Notes: generated by a model from the sequence alone, not told the origin. 60,605 bases of DNA from an uncultured Oscillospiraceae bacterium (GCA_910585815.1 CAJUFJ010000016.1:1-60605); one strand, 5' to 3'. Shown: positions 34,540-44,290, counted from the first letter of the stretch. Program-made: numbers and translations.

Positions 34540-35714
34540 AAGAGGTCAATGAGCTCACCCGCCGGCTATTGGCGGAAGGCTGGAAGCCAGAGGATACCCC
34601 GCCGGGGACACATCCCTATCAGGATTATTACGGCGGCTGGACCTATACCAGCGAGGCAATTTACGCCATGGTGTGGGAGACGCCCTGCGGCCTGCTGGCA
34701 GATGGCAGGCATTTTACAAACGGTTATATGTCCTACCAGGGCGTTGACTGGCGGCCGGAGAATGGGAATCCAGTGATTTGCTGTCCTGCATTTCCCACCT
34801 CCCCCTGCCCGCTCCGGGACCCGCTTTTATGTCATCAGCTGTACGACTTACACTCGGATGATGTGGTCTATCAATGCGCCTGCCATCAGACAGACAGACC
34901 ATACACCTATGAGGGCAGCATTGATGAGGCCCACGACTATGTGTGGAAAGAGGCTGACGAACTCTGGGAAGTGTTTAAGGCCCAGCATAAGGGGCGTGTA
35001 TGCCGCCAGCAGAGCCGGTATGGCCGGACAACAAAAACCTGGAAGGCGTTCTATGACCCGATAGACTGTGCCAACCTGGGCTGCTGCTCCTATTGCGATG
35101 TTCTGGCAAAAGAGCTGGATACACGGAAAGGAAATGTGTTTTACGACCTGCGGAGGTCCTGGACTGTAAAAGGCGAGGGCCTGTTCCCAGACCAGCGGAA
35201 AACCATTGTGGAGAAGGGCTGCAAGCTGTTGGGCAGTACCGCGTCGCTGACACTGTGCGAGGCCATTGTCAAATATGGACGGGGCCGTATCGAAGATCGT
35301 GTCAGATCAGAGTTCCACCATGATCTGTTTTTTGACAAATCGCTGGAAATCGAGGTCATCAATCTTCGATCCGCAAGAGTGGATAAGCGTGATATTTTAC
35401 AGGATCTTCAGGATGTCGCCAACGGCATAGAGGTCATTCATGCGGCAGACAGTCTGAAAGCCGCAAAGGAACAGAAACGCGCAAGGCATGAAGCGGCAAA
35501 GGCCCGCCGCATCCGAAAAGCTGAGGCGATGGTCCTGGCTCACGGCTGGGATGGCCTGGAGGATATATGGAAACATCGGGCGGAAAAACTGCTGGACGGA
35601 GATCGGATTGACGAACTGCTCCAGCAGAGGCAGGCATCGAAAGCCGCACCACCGCAGGATACCCAATTAAGCCTGTTTCCAGATGAGCCTGACCGGCCCT
35701 TGGATGCAGCCTAA
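34536..35714 (+). CDS. Cys-rich element protein of about 392 residues
   Basis: Begins at ATG 34536 overlapping the previous TGA (ATGA), or at ATG 34524. The N-terminal half has many Cys/His residues (GNPVICCPAFPTSPCPLRDP, VYQCACHQTDRPY, CANLGCCSYCDVL), suggesting zinc sites. A basic coiled segment (SLKAAKEQKRARHEAAKARR) and a C-terminal QLSLFPDE motif follow. A QLSLF-type tail resembles sliding-clamp-binding peptides, so contact with DnaN is a possibility. Family unknown. Confidence 0.75.
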   Translation: MKEVNELTRRLLAEGWKPEDTPPGTHPYQDYYGGWTYTSEAIYAMVWETPCGLLADGRHFTNGYMSYQGVDWRPENGNPVICCPAFPTSPCPLRDPLLCHQLYDLHSDDVVYQCACHQTDRPYTYEGSIDEAHDYVWKEADELWEVFKAQHKGRVCRQQSRYGRTTKTWKAFYDPIDCANLGCCSYCDVLAKELDTRKGNVFYDLRRSWTVKGEGLFPDQRKTIVEKGCKLLGSTASLTLCEAIVKYGRGRIEDRVRSEFHHDLFFDKSLEIEVINLRSARVDKRDILQDLQDVANGIEVIHAADSLKAAKEQKRARHEAAKARRIRKAEAMVLAHGWDGLEDIWKHRAEKLLDGDRIDELLQQRQASKAAPPQDTQLSLFPDEPDRPLDAA

Positions 35715-35759
35715 CAACGTCCCCTGGGAAATGCGAATATTTAGAAAGGAGAACGAATC

Positions 35760-36398
35760 ATGTCCTGTATGGTAATGAACCCGGAGCCGCTGGCGGCGCT
35801 GGCAAACGCTGTCGAAACCCGGCTCAACTGCGACTACAGCTATTGGGGCTTTGAGGCTCCAGACAGCCTCTACCGCGAGTTGGATGACTGCAAAACCTCC
35901 TGCACCTATTTCGCGGAGGCTATCTACAAGAAGCTCTATGCGCTCAATATTCGGGCCTACAACGGGCGCTACAGCGGCCACGAGGAACCCACTAGCGAGG
36001 AGACCCCGATTATTGACGGGCGCAAGTACATCGTTCACCGCAGGCCAGAGTACAGGGAGCACGGCTTTGCCGTTAGAGCGTGGCACTACCATCTCGCAAA
36101 GCTCCTTGACTTCTGGCTCTACCAGACCCTGGAGGATACGACGCGCAACGATCCCCTCCGGCTTGCTATGGTGGAGTTTCAGCGTGCCCTTTACACCTTC
36201 ATTGTGACGAACAGCACGGAATACGTTGCTGTTCAATGGGGAGGACTCCCCCAACCCGCAGCCGAGGAGAGCAGAGAGGAGATGAAGCCGGATGCCGGAT
36301 TACAGCAAGTACACGACCGAAAAGCTATGGGAAATGCTGGATACCGCCTTTTCCGATTATTACAAAAGGGCTACGCGGCCCTGCGGAGACGGAAATAA
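35760..36398 (+). CDS. 212-residue element protein, unknown
   Basis: Soluble protein (MSCMVMNPEPLAALANAVET ...) with AAAGGAG upstream. Not recognised. Its last third overlaps the next gene, which starts in another frame at 36292; the two are probably coupled. Confidence 0.7.
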   Translation: MSCMVMNPEPLAALANAVETRLNCDYSYWGFEAPDSLYRELDDCKTSCTYFAEAIYKKLYALNIRAYNGRYSGHEEPTSEETPIIDGRKYIVHRRPEYREHGFAVRAWHYHLAKLLDFWLYQTLEDTTRNDPLRLAMVEFQRALYTFIVTNSTEYVAVQWGGLPQPAAEESREEMKPDAGLQQVHDRKAMGNAGYRLFRLLQKGYAALRRRK

Positions 36399-36570
36399 AT
36401 TCCTTGCAAGCCCGGAGGCAGAGGAATTGAGACAGGCCACAGAGCGGTACGAGGCCATCTGTGAGGAGTTGGTAAGGAGAGGACAATTTTATGAACATTA
36501 CCGTTTACCCCAAATCCCTTTTGGAAGAATTATGGAAGTTCGACAAACAGCAATTCACTCCTGGAGCTGA
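36292..36570 (+). CDS. 92-residue helical protein
   Basis: Starts MPDYSKYTTEKLWEMLDTAF, a pattern of small helical proteins common in Clostridia elements. GAGAGGAG precedes the ATG. It overlaps the preceding gene by 107 bases and the following one by 80 bases. The unusually long overlaps lower certainty, but the protein sequence looks genuine. Confidence 0.6.
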   Translation: MPDYSKYTTEKLWEMLDTAFSDYYKRATRPCGDGNKFLASPEAEELRQATERYEAICEELVRRGQFYEHYRLPQIPFGRIMEVRQTAIHSWS

Positions 36571-37195
36571 AAGCATACCTCTTTGCCTGCGCTGCGGGAA
36601 GCCGTTGGACCGGCAGCTATCAGTGAATGCGATGAGCCGTTACGCAGATGTGTATATCTGTCAGGCGTGCGGCATGGATGAGGCGCTGCGGGACGCGGTT
36701 GGAGAACCGCTTCCTCTGTGGGAGTGGCACACTGTTTCCAGTGAGCGGATCGGAATGTTTTCGTTGACGGGCACTGCACTGATTCCCACCTGTACCTTTG
36801 AGCGCATATTTGTGGGACCGAAAAAACGGTTTCCCCACAGTGATGTAGAGCATCCGGTCAGCGAGGCGGCCTATTTCCGTTCACACTATGATGGACGCCA
36901 ATGGTTTCGCACCTGGTTCCAGAGCGGTGAAGGTAAACTCGAATCGCATCTGGGCAAGGAAATCGACCAGTTTAGCAACGCCCTTCTGGCTATGCCGGAA
37001 TTTGAGACGCTGAGGGCCATGGAATGGATGTGCCGCTCCTGTGCGCAGCGAACGGACAGCCCTACAGACTTTAATCTCTTTTCGGAAACGAAACACTTCT
37101 GCATCTGGCTCCAAATGGTTACACGGGAGCGGGATTATAACCTCTATGTTCATTTCTACAGAAAATCGCAAATTGACAGAGAGGTTAGTCAATAA
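36491..37195 (+). CDS. 234-residue element protein with zinc-finger-like start
   Basis: A soluble protein. Near residue 30 there is CLRCGKPLDRQ and near residue 57 CQACGMDE, a four-Cys finger; CRSC follows late. The rest is not recognised. GTAAGGAG lies upstream. Its stop shares one base with the next start. Confidence 0.72.
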   Translation: MNITVYPKSLLEELWKFDKQQFTPGAESIPLCLRCGKPLDRQLSVNAMSRYADVYICQACGMDEALRDAVGEPLPLWEWHTVSSERIGMFSLTGTALIPTCTFERIFVGPKKRFPHSDVEHPVSEAAYFRSHYDGRQWFRTWFQSGEGKLESHLGKEIDQFSNALLAMPEFETLRAMEWMCRSCAQRTDSPTDFNLFSETKHFCIWLQMVTRERDYNLYVHFYRKSQIDREVSQ

Positions 37196-38037
37196 TGGGT
37201 GAACGGGACGTTTATCATATCTTTTTGGCGCAGTTGGCAAACCAATCCTACCGCTGTTCAAGGCTGTTGGAGGATCGTGCCTTTGCGTGCATGATGGATG
37301 CTCTGCGTTGGAGGATGCCCTATCATCTGCGGGCATTTCATACCAGCAACCCCCGATGGGCGGCGGAGAACCCTGTGCTGAAGTCGGCCCCGGAGCTGCC
37401 AGTGGATATTGACAGCCTGCTGTCCGCCCGCCCTGTTCAGCCCATGCGGCTGAAGGATAAACGGCGGCATCAGACATTTGCTGTGCGGAATAAGTGCGGG
37501 GACTATGTTCTTGCGGATACAGAGGACGGCTACGGCCGGCTCTACCGTGTAGATGGTATCGCCTCCAGTCTGGTGACCAAACTGGAGGCCATCCCCATTA
37601 CGCTTCAGGAGGCCAGCGCCTACATTGACCGGTACCACCGGCACAACGCCGGGCCGAAATTCCACAAGTTTTCCGTCTGTCTGCGCGTTCCCGGAGAACC
37701 GGAGCCTGTGGGCGTCGCTGTTGCCAGCACGCCCAAGGCCCGTCATCAGATGGACGATGAGACGCTGGAGATCAACCGCTGCTGTACCGACCCCCGCTAT
37801 GCGGACGTGTGCAGCTGCCTCTACGCCCGGGCGATCCGCATTGGGCGTGAGATGGGATATCGCCGGTTCCTGACCTATACGCTCCCGTCGGAGAGCGGCA
37901 GCAGCCTTCGAGCAGTTGGATTTCAGCCGGATGGTGTGACCAAAGCATCCGCCAACGGCTGGAACAGCCCCTCCCGGCATAGGGACACCGCCCAATATCC
38001 AGCGGGGGAGAAAATCCGCTGGGTATTCCACGCATAA
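37195..38037 (+). CDS. XF1762-family (GNAT-like) protein with N-terminal extension
   Basis: A 280-residue protein. The C-terminal half (about residues 130-280) matches XF1762-type proteins: ITLQEASAYIDRYHRHN, GPKFHKFSVCLR, LEINRCCTDP, GYRRFLTYTLPSESGSSLRA. These have an acetyltransferase-like fold and occur on phages and plasmids; their substrate is unknown. Residues 1-120 are unrecognised. The start is ATG 37195, overlapping the previous stop by one base. Confidence 0.8.
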   Translation: MGERDVYHIFLAQLANQSYRCSRLLEDRAFACMMDALRWRMPYHLRAFHTSNPRWAAENPVLKSAPELPVDIDSLLSARPVQPMRLKDKRRHQTFAVRNKCGDYVLADTEDGYGRLYRVDGIASSLVTKLEAIPITLQEASAYIDRYHRHNAGPKFHKFSVCLRVPGEPEPVGVAVASTPKARHQMDDETLEINRCCTDPRYADVCSCLYARAIRIGREMGYRRFLTYTLPSESGSSLRAVGFQPDGVTKASANGWNSPSRHRDTAQYPAGEKIRWVFHA

Positions 38038-38059
38038 TAAATTACAGGAGAGGATATAA

Positions 38060-38218
38060 ATGCGCCGCTATTATGTGGCTAAATCAGACACAGATCGAAT
38101 TGTGAACCAGATAAACCGGCAGCAGAGTAGAACAGGCATATTTGTCAACATTGCAGTGAAGACCTACCATGGGAAAAAGTATGATCCCCAAAATACCGTT
38201 GTTGTGATGGTGGGATAG
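38060..38218 (+). CDS. 52-residue basic protein
   Basis: A small gene with AGGAGAGG 7 bases before ATG 38060. It encodes MRRYYVAKSDTDRIVNQINR and ends KYDPQNTVVVMVG. Not recognised. Good ribosome site and spacing inside the operon support it. Confidence 0.55.
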   Translation: MRRYYVAKSDTDRIVNQINRQQSRTGIFVNIAVKTYHGKKYDPQNTVVVMVG

Positions 38219-38278
38219 GCAAAAATTTGACGCTGTACCCATTCAAATACAGCGGAAACGGAAAGGTTGGTATAAATC

Positions 38279-38530
38279 ATGGATAAGCAGTACATCATCC
38301 CGGTGGTCGGTCAGATCTACCGCAACCGCAATGGCGCAGAATACCGCTGTACTGGCAACAGCCTCTATTTGAACGATGCGCAGAAGCAGCGGGCATTGTC
38401 TCTGGGAGAACACATTGCCCACATGGAGCGGGTCAAGGATGGCTGGAGCCTGATTGCCCACGGTGTCATTCAGTATGAGGATGGCACCATTGAGTGGAGC
38501 TACTCCACCGGGGCACATTTCCCCTACTAA
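38279..38530 (+). CDS. 83-residue element protein
   Basis: A short beta-rich protein (MDKQYIIPVVGQIYRNRNGA ... IEWSYSTGAHFPY), similar in feel to defence or regulatory small proteins of ICE backbones but not identified. GGAAAGG lies upstream. A terminator follows 48 bases after the stop, closing this operon. Confidence 0.66.
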   Translation: MDKQYIIPVVGQIYRNRNGAEYRCTGNSLYLNDAQKQRALSLGEHIAHMERVKDGWSLIAHGVIQYEDGTIEWSYSTGAHFPY

Positions 38531-38577
38531 CATCTCTTGCTGATCGCGCAGCTGAAATGCTGCCATTTGAGCAGTTG

Positions 38578-38631
38578 CCTGGAGGGATAGGTCTGCCTTG
38601 TGCAGGCTCTCCCTCCAGGCCATACTTTTTT
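38578..38631 (+). terminator. Terminator/attenuator before the large unknown pair
   Basis: CCTGGAGGGA (38578-38587) pairs with TCCCTCCAGG (38610-38619), with further inner pairing, then TTTTTT. The T-run abuts the AAGGAGG of the next gene, so it may act as an attenuator. Confidence 0.75.
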
Positions 38632-38644
38632 AAGGAGGTTTCCT

Positions 38645-40798
38645 ATGTTACTGCCACAAACAGAAATGAAACTATTTTCCAATCAGATCAATCTCGTTCT
38701 GCTCAATGACATCATCGCTTTTGTACTGAGCACATCAGAGACAACCTACGCGCAGAGGCGCACACTGTCAAAAAGCTGTATTTTTCTGGATGACAACGCC
38801 GACAGCGATGCCCTGCAAGAGAAGTACGGATTTTTGTATTTGGGTGAGCTGCTGGAACGCTATGAGTCGCGGTTCCAAATGTCAACACAGGATCTTCGGG
38901 CCATCGCCCTGGCACTGGGTTATACCCGGGATATTTTGGACGATTCCATGTTCATCGGAAGCCAGCGGGTCGATTTTATGCGGCGGCTAAGCCGGCAGGC
39001 CAGCAATGACCCTTACCTGACCGGGGCACTGTACCTCTTGCAGGCTGATAACGGAAAAGACGCCATAGCAGAGGACCAGCTGATCTATGAATACAGCACC
39101 ATTGAAGAACTGATTTTTGCGGTGAGCCTGCTGCAAGATAGTGAGACAATATTTCCCCGTATCAAGACGCAGCTTTTGCGGCTTTTGGACAATGGATGTA
39201 CCGTATCCGTCCTGGGCAATATGAAGGCACTGAATTGGCTGATCTCATGGATGATCCCCCGTGTCAAGGCCGCCAGAGGCAAAGACTTGGCGCTGCTCCG
39301 CGCACTAGCCGCATTGCCCACATCGTTTGTCAAACCAGAGAGCAAACCATACACCATTCTAGTGGAGCATGGTTATACACCGCTGCAAATCGCCTATGCC
39401 AATATGATGACTGTAATGTCTCAGACGGCAGACGGCGTGCTGCATACGGATTCCATCGTAACACAGAAAATCGCTGTGGCTTTATTCCAGGCGGTTTTAG
39501 GCCGCAATGAGCCGTTGACTGTGGAGGTCTATAATCTGCTTTCAGAGATTTATAGAAAATATGCACGGTTTCAGGTCCGCTGCTATGGCTGTGAGACACT
39601 GGCTAAGGCATTGGACGCCGCTCCTCATATTTCAAACGCAGAAACTTTCTTTTGGTTTTCTGAACTGGCTGGCATTCGTCATCAGTCCTTTGACGCTTTT
39701 GACATATTGGATTCCAAATGGGATACCCTTGCGAAACTAATGAAGCCGGACGATTATCAGACACTGTTTGAACTTGGCTTGAATGACGATCTCAGTGCAG
39801 AAGATATCCAGCAGCGTATCAGCCGATATGATGCACTTACTGGAACAAGCTATCTGGCGGTTTACCAGAGCAGATATGATGGAGGCCACTTCGGTTTGCT
39901 TATAAGCAAAAAAATTATCGACCTTTGGGCGGAATTTCAGGCCAGCCTGGATGCGAGCGGAAATATTATACGCCCAGATACGGTAAAGCGCATACACGAA
40001 TATGTCCATAATCTGCCTACTATTTACGCATACCGGTTTTATGAGAAGTTTATAGAAACATATGGTGTTCAGGGCCTGGATCATTTCTTTGGTAAATCTT
40101 ACGGCAGTATTTATTCCACTCTGGTCAGCGAAACAAGTTATTCTGACCACAGGAAATGTGAGTTTACACTAAACATCGACCAGAAATTTTTGGATGATGG
40201 ACAGCGTCGTCAGCTCCTGATTTGGTTGGAAGAATACGTGTTTTTCTATCATCCGAAAAAATATCCGCTGTTTGTGGCCGCAATCCTTGATAACGAAGCT
40301 GTCGCGGGACTGTTCCCTGAAAAGGATCAGCGGACATTGTTTGATTTGGTGATAAAGCAGCCAACGCTATCTTACGGTGTTGTTTCCAGCCTAAAACAAC
40401 GATATCTGACGGCTGAGGAAAAAACCGCAGAGAGGGATGCCGAAGAGGCTGCCAATCAAAAGGCCGAACAGCAAAAGCGGTTGGATATGGAACAAGAACT
40501 TCAAAGTGAGTATGCTGAAAAAACAGATGGAACATTTGCTTTTGACAAGAAGTTTTTAGATTCGCATAAATACAGATATACGTGGCATGGACTGCCGGAG
40601 ACAGCCGCACATGTTGTTGCTGAACATCTGAATGAAAACTTATCCAAGAAGGATTATCAGTTGACAGATGGCGAAGCTGCTTGTTTTTTGTCTGTTTGTG
40701 CTGTGCTCATAGACCTGAGAGTTATTCAGTTTCAAGAGGTAAAAAAATATATTTTAGAGATAAAGGAGTTTGTTGATCATGACAGCTGCTCAGACTGA
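38645..40798 (+). CDS. 717-residue unrecognised protein
   Basis: A large, mostly helical soluble protein with no motif I can name. No Walker motif, nuclease motif or membrane span is evident. A region of charged coiled coil lies near residues 590-640 (EEKTAERDAEEAANQKAEQQ), and the C-terminal part reads like a helical bundle. ATG 38645 follows AAGGAGG. Base composition is visibly more A+T-rich than the flanking backbone genes, suggesting separate acquisition. It overlaps the next large gene by 20 bases; the pair probably form a complex. Confidence 0.8.
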   Translation: MLLPQTEMKLFSNQINLVLLNDIIAFVLSTSETTYAQRRTLSKSCIFLDDNADSDALQEKYGFLYLGELLERYESRFQMSTQDLRAIALALGYTRDILDDSMFIGSQRVDFMRRLSRQASNDPYLTGALYLLQADNGKDAIAEDQLIYEYSTIEELIFAVSLLQDSETIFPRIKTQLLRLLDNGCTVSVLGNMKALNWLISWMIPRVKAARGKDLALLRALAALPTSFVKPESKPYTILVEHGYTPLQIAYANMMTVMSQTADGVLHTDSIVTQKIAVALFQAVLGRNEPLTVEVYNLLSEIYRKYARFQVRCYGCETLAKALDAAPHISNAETFFWFSELAGIRHQSFDAFDILDSKWDTLAKLMKPDDYQTLFELGLNDDLSAEDIQQRISRYDALTGTSYLAVYQSRYDGGHFGLLISKKIIDLWAEFQASLDASGNIIRPDTVKRIHEYVHNLPTIYAYRFYEKFIETYGVQGLDHFFGKSYGSIYSTLVSETSYSDHRKCEFTLNIDQKFLDDGQRRQLLIWLEEYVFFYHPKKYPLFVAAILDNEAVAGLFPEKDQRTLFDLVIKQPTLSYGVVSSLKQRYLTAEEKTAERDAEEAANQKAEQQKRLDMEQELQSEYAEKTDGTFAFDKKFLDSHKYRYTWHGLPETAAHVVAEHLNENLSKKDYQLTDGEAACFLSVCAVLIDLRVIQFQEVKKYILEIKEFVDHDSCSD

Positions 40799-43307
40799 CT
40801 TTATTTCCCGCATATTGGAGCGGGCAAAAATAATTCAACTTATGAACACCCAGCATTTGGAGCTTGGCTTTCTCCATGAGTTCAGCATACCAGAGCTGAT
40901 TGCCTGCTGCAACCGCATAGCTACCCATCTCCCAGGCTTTGATCTCACAGACAAGGGGCTCCAGCAGGAATTGATTCAAAACAAGTCTTTTGCCGAATAT
41001 CTGGCAAGGCCACTGCCCCTGATTCCGGAAGGAGAGCCAGAAAAGGAGAAGCAGCAGCCCTCCGCTCAAATTCCAGGACGCAGATACGGCACAGCTTCAC
41101 CCCCGATATCCGTTCGGAATCGGATTATGGGCCGATTGTACGCTCTGGTGCAGACCTGTCAGGAGAACGAACAGGACATTACAGTTTATCCGGAGCACTC
41201 TATGATGGACACCCTGGCACTGGACATACAGGACACTCAAATGCGTTTAGTTTTTCTGGAATATTTTGCGCCCATGCAGCTGAATGGTGCAGCCAAGTCC
41301 ACCGTGACAGCCAGCCTTAACTGCTGCAAGGATATCCCGTTGGAACTGAGCGGCAGCCAAAAAGAGTTGCTGCTGGAGCCCTATGTAGCCAGCCGGGCTC
41401 TGTTCTCCTCCGCCCCATTCTGCGAGATATGCGATCTACTGAACTCCTGTCCTGCCCTTCTGAATATCACCCGTCTCCTGCATGAGGGACAGATCAACGA
41501 GAATCTGGGAATGGAAGACTTCAGGTCGTTTTCTCAGAATGCACCAGAATGCAGTAAACTTTTGCGTTCCATCATAGACCAGATGGAGACGGACGCTGTT
41601 GAACAGTTCCTCATATTTTGGAAAAAGGGCGGCTGTTCCATCAGTGAGCTGCGGAGCCTGGAGCGATGGATCGCAGAGCATTCCGGCCAGGATTGGAACA
41701 ACCTTTTTGCTACCTACAGCGGCTATATCAATCTGCTCTACGGCGCACGTTTTAAGAAAGTTGATCTTTCCAGCGTCTCAAGCTGCCAGGAGGATATTCT
41801 GATTTACGCCATTACCCATAACAAGAAGCACTTTATCCGCATGGTAGATGAGCATACCAATCTGTTTTTCAGCATTTCTGAATATTCTGTGCTTTTTCAG
41901 CCAGAGCTTTACTGGGAACATTTTAATCTCAATGAGCTTACGGAGCGTGAACTGAACGACTGTGTATGGATGATGCAGCAGAAGCTGAAAACCAAAAGTC
42001 TAATCCCCAACCGCCGTTATACATTCCCAGAACTTAAAGTGCTGTATGGTACATCCCCAATCTATATTTCGTTCTACCATGCACTGAGGTCGAACAGCCA
42101 GGACTACCGGCTGAAGGTTTTCAACCAGCTCCGCAAGCGGAAGCTGCTGTCCTCCGATATGAGAGAGCCGGACATAGCTGTGTTGGCGCAGCACCTCGAT
42201 CAAAAACCGCTGTACGACTGGCTCCAGGATGACTTTGGCCATATCAAGGACTTAACCGCCAGCGATGGGATCAAGCTGCTGATTCATCTGGATCAGCTGT
42301 GTCATCTGGTTTTCAGCATGACGGACAGAAAGGACGCGATGCTGGCACTGCGGAACCTGGATATCCTGGATCAGTTTTCCAGCATGGACGATTTGAAGAA
42401 AAATATTGTCCGGATGGACCAGGATTGGCTCTCTTTGTCCGAGACCATGAAATTAAGTCGGGAATTTCTTGAGCTTTTTGAAGAAAATATACTCTCTTTT
42501 ATCTGTGAAAACGGTGCGGCTATAGCTGAAACATACCGAAAGAACCTTGATTCTTCCAAACAGGACGCTTTCCACCGTGTGGTGAAAGCGGAACTGATGG
42601 GACAGCTGGCTGAACTGAAATACTTTGAGGGCGATTTACAGCAGGAGATTGATTTTCCCCTTACCCACCAGGTCAAAACCGGCTGGAAACGAAACCTTAC
42701 AATGGAGCGGAACGGCCTGGCAGTGGGAGAATATGATGATTTCTTTTCCACCATGCTGCTTGGTGTCCATCCCTATTCCACTTGCCTGGACTATAGTAGC
42801 GGCGCTTACCGTGAATGTCTGTTGTCTTCCTTTGATTCCAATAAAAAGATTCTCTATGCAACACTGGAGGGCCGCATCGTCGGCAGGGCTTTTTTGCGGC
42901 TCACAAAGGGGCGGATGAAAGGTCCTGATGAAGCAGAACCTCAATTTACTTTTGTGGATCTGGAGGATGTTGAAGCATCCAGGCAAGGCCCTGTCTCCAA
43001 GCACGAGTTTTTAACACTGTTTTTAGAGCGGCCCTATATCAGCCGTGTAAATTCAGAGATGGAAAACCAAATCATGCAGAGCTTTGTGGACCTTGCTCTT
43101 TGTAAATCAGAAGAACTGGGCACAGTGCTTGTTTTGAGCATGGATTATCACGGTAGCTGCGGAGCATCCTTTGCCCAGACAAAATTTGATATCTACATCT
43201 CCAAATTCAAGGCTGGGATGCAGTATTTGGACAGTCTGGATGGTTCGGCCACGGCAACAAAAGGGGGCAGCTATGGTACGAATACGTTTTTAATTCACAA
43301 GGACTAA
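40779..43307 (+). CDS. 842-residue unrecognised protein with conserved-looking C-terminal domain
   Basis: Second member of the large pair. Residues 1 to about 640 are helical and unrecognised. The last 190 residues look like a compact domain: LLGVHPYSTCLDYSSGAYRE, then GRIVGRAFLRLTKG near 699-712, then LVLSMDYHGSCG and a closing GGSYGTNTFLIH. The GRIVGRAFLRL strand recalls an acetyltransferase-type core, which is only a suggestion. ATG 40779 (AAAGGAG upstream) is preferred over TTG 40770. It overlaps the 717-residue gene and is followed by a hairpin. Confidence 0.8.
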   Translation: MTAAQTDFISRILERAKIIQLMNTQHLELGFLHEFSIPELIACCNRIATHLPGFDLTDKGLQQELIQNKSFAEYLARPLPLIPEGEPEKEKQQPSAQIPGRRYGTASPPISVRNRIMGRLYALVQTCQENEQDITVYPEHSMMDTLALDIQDTQMRLVFLEYFAPMQLNGAAKSTVTASLNCCKDIPLELSGSQKELLLEPYVASRALFSSAPFCEICDLLNSCPALLNITRLLHEGQINENLGMEDFRSFSQNAPECSKLLRSIIDQMETDAVEQFLIFWKKGGCSISELRSLERWIAEHSGQDWNNLFATYSGYINLLYGARFKKVDLSSVSSCQEDILIYAITHNKKHFIRMVDEHTNLFFSISEYSVLFQPELYWEHFNLNELTERELNDCVWMMQQKLKTKSLIPNRRYTFPELKVLYGTSPIYISFYHALRSNSQDYRLKVFNQLRKRKLLSSDMREPDIAVLAQHLDQKPLYDWLQDDFGHIKDLTASDGIKLLIHLDQLCHLVFSMTDRKDAMLALRNLDILDQFSSMDDLKKNIVRMDQDWLSLSETMKLSREFLELFEENILSFICENGAAIAETYRKNLDSSKQDAFHRVVKAELMGQLAELKYFEGDLQQEIDFPLTHQVKTGWKRNLTMERNGLAVGEYDDFFSTMLLGVHPYSTCLDYSSGAYRECLLSSFDSNKKILYATLEGRIVGRAFLRLTKGRMKGPDEAEPQFTFVDLEDVEASRQGPVSKHEFLTLFLERPYISRVNSEMENQIMQSFVDLALCKSEELGTVLVLSMDYHGSCGASFAQTKFDIYISKFKAGMQYLDSLDGSATATKGGSYGTNTFLIHKD

Positions 43308-43324
43308 CACTATAATCACTCAGA

Positions 43325-43351
43325 GGGACAGGCTGTACAATCACCTGTCCC
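43325..43351 (+). terminator. Weak stem-loop after the large pair
   Basis: GGGACAGG pairs with CCTGTCCC around an 11-base loop. No T-run. It may only slow polymerase or protect the mRNA end. Confidence 0.4.
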
Positions 43352-43373
43352 CATTACAGTTTAGGAGGAAATC

Positions 43374-43787
43374 ATGAATTTTTATGAAACCAAAATGGGC
43401 CACATCTTTTTTGAACATCAGGTTCCGCACCTGATCAACGCGCTGAACACGCTTACCACCCTTTTGACGAAGCCGGTTCCGGCGGTTGCTCTGCCGGTAT
43501 CCGTTGACCCCAAGTTTTTGCGTGATCTCTTTTTCGGTGATTACGAGCCGGAGATTTACAAGGTGTCTCCGGAGCTTCGGAAGCTCAACCGGACAGTAGC
43601 CCAAGACTATAAGTCTTTGACGGCAACATTGCCAGAAGACAGCATAAAGCAGCTGGAGGAATATAAGGCTGCCGTGTCAGCGCGAAACATTGCTGTGACT
43701 GAGCAGGCGTATAAGGCCGGTGTCCATGCCGCTGTGCAGATGATACTGGCCGGGCTTTCTCAGCCGGAGGTGCGGCATGGGGAGTGA
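43374..43787 (+). CDS. 137-residue helical protein, DUF6809-like
   Basis: A soluble protein whose second half (LFFGDYEPE ... YKAGVHAAVQMILAGL) resembles DUF6809-type small proteins of Clostridia elements, judged by eye. TTAGGAGG precedes the ATG. Its end overlaps the next gene by 11 bases. Confidence 0.7.
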   Translation: MNFYETKMGHIFFEHQVPHLINALNTLTTLLTKPVPAVALPVSVDPKFLRDLFFGDYEPEIYKVSPELRKLNRTVAQDYKSLTATLPEDSIKQLEEYKAAVSARNIAVTEQAYKAGVHAAVQMILAGLSQPEVRHGE

Positions 43788-44244
43788 AATGCCGTCCCTT
43801 CCCAGGGATAAATTCGAGATCATAAGTATGACGCCCATAGAATTGGACGCTATGGCAGCGGAGCTGACCATTTCCTTTCAGGACATCGACGGCCTCTGTG
43901 AGATCAAGACCTGCTATGGGGATATTTATAGGATCGTCAATGCGCTGATGGACTACTCCCGGATGCTGGAGATGGTCTGCGACCAGTGGGATCTACGTGG
44001 ATTCCACCGGGCCACATACGAATATCATGCGGAAAAGCTGAGGGCAATCGCCAGGAAGTATCAGGCTGGTATTCATTACGACTACGATGCTGCGGTGGAG
44101 AAATGTCAAAAGAGACAGTCAAAGCAGCAGCGTGACGATGACCCGGGCGGTGATGCCTTGGAGTTGGCTTTTCTTAAAGAACAAAGAGAACAGGCAAAGT
44201 CTGAGGAAAAGGCAACCCGGAGAGAACAATCTCCAGGCCAATAA
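43777..44244 (+). CDS. 155-residue protein, unknown
   Basis: Soluble, helical, with a very polar Lys/Gln/Glu-rich tail (QKRQSKQQRDDDPGG ...). It overlaps the preceding gene; ATG 43777 or ATG 43789 could be the start. Not recognised. A terminator-like hairpin starts 4 bases after its stop. Confidence 0.68.
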   Translation: MGSEMPSLPRDKFEIISMTPIELDAMAAELTISFQDIDGLCEIKTCYGDIYRIVNALMDYSRMLEMVCDQWDLRGFHRATYEYHAEKLRAIARKYQAGIHYDYDAAVEKCQKRQSKQQRDDDPGGDALELAFLKEQREQAKSEEKATRREQSPGQ

Positions 44245-44247
44245 TCT

Positions 44248-44290
44248 AAAGTTTGGAGGCGTCACCTTGACGGTGGCGCTTCCAACTTTT
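44248..44290 (+). terminator. Stem-loop before the cysteine desulfurase gene
   Basis: About 18 pairs with minor mismatches between AAAGTTTGGAGGCGTCACC and GGTGGCGCTTCCAACTTT, followed by four T in all. It separates the small genes from the desulfurase. Confidence 0.7.
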
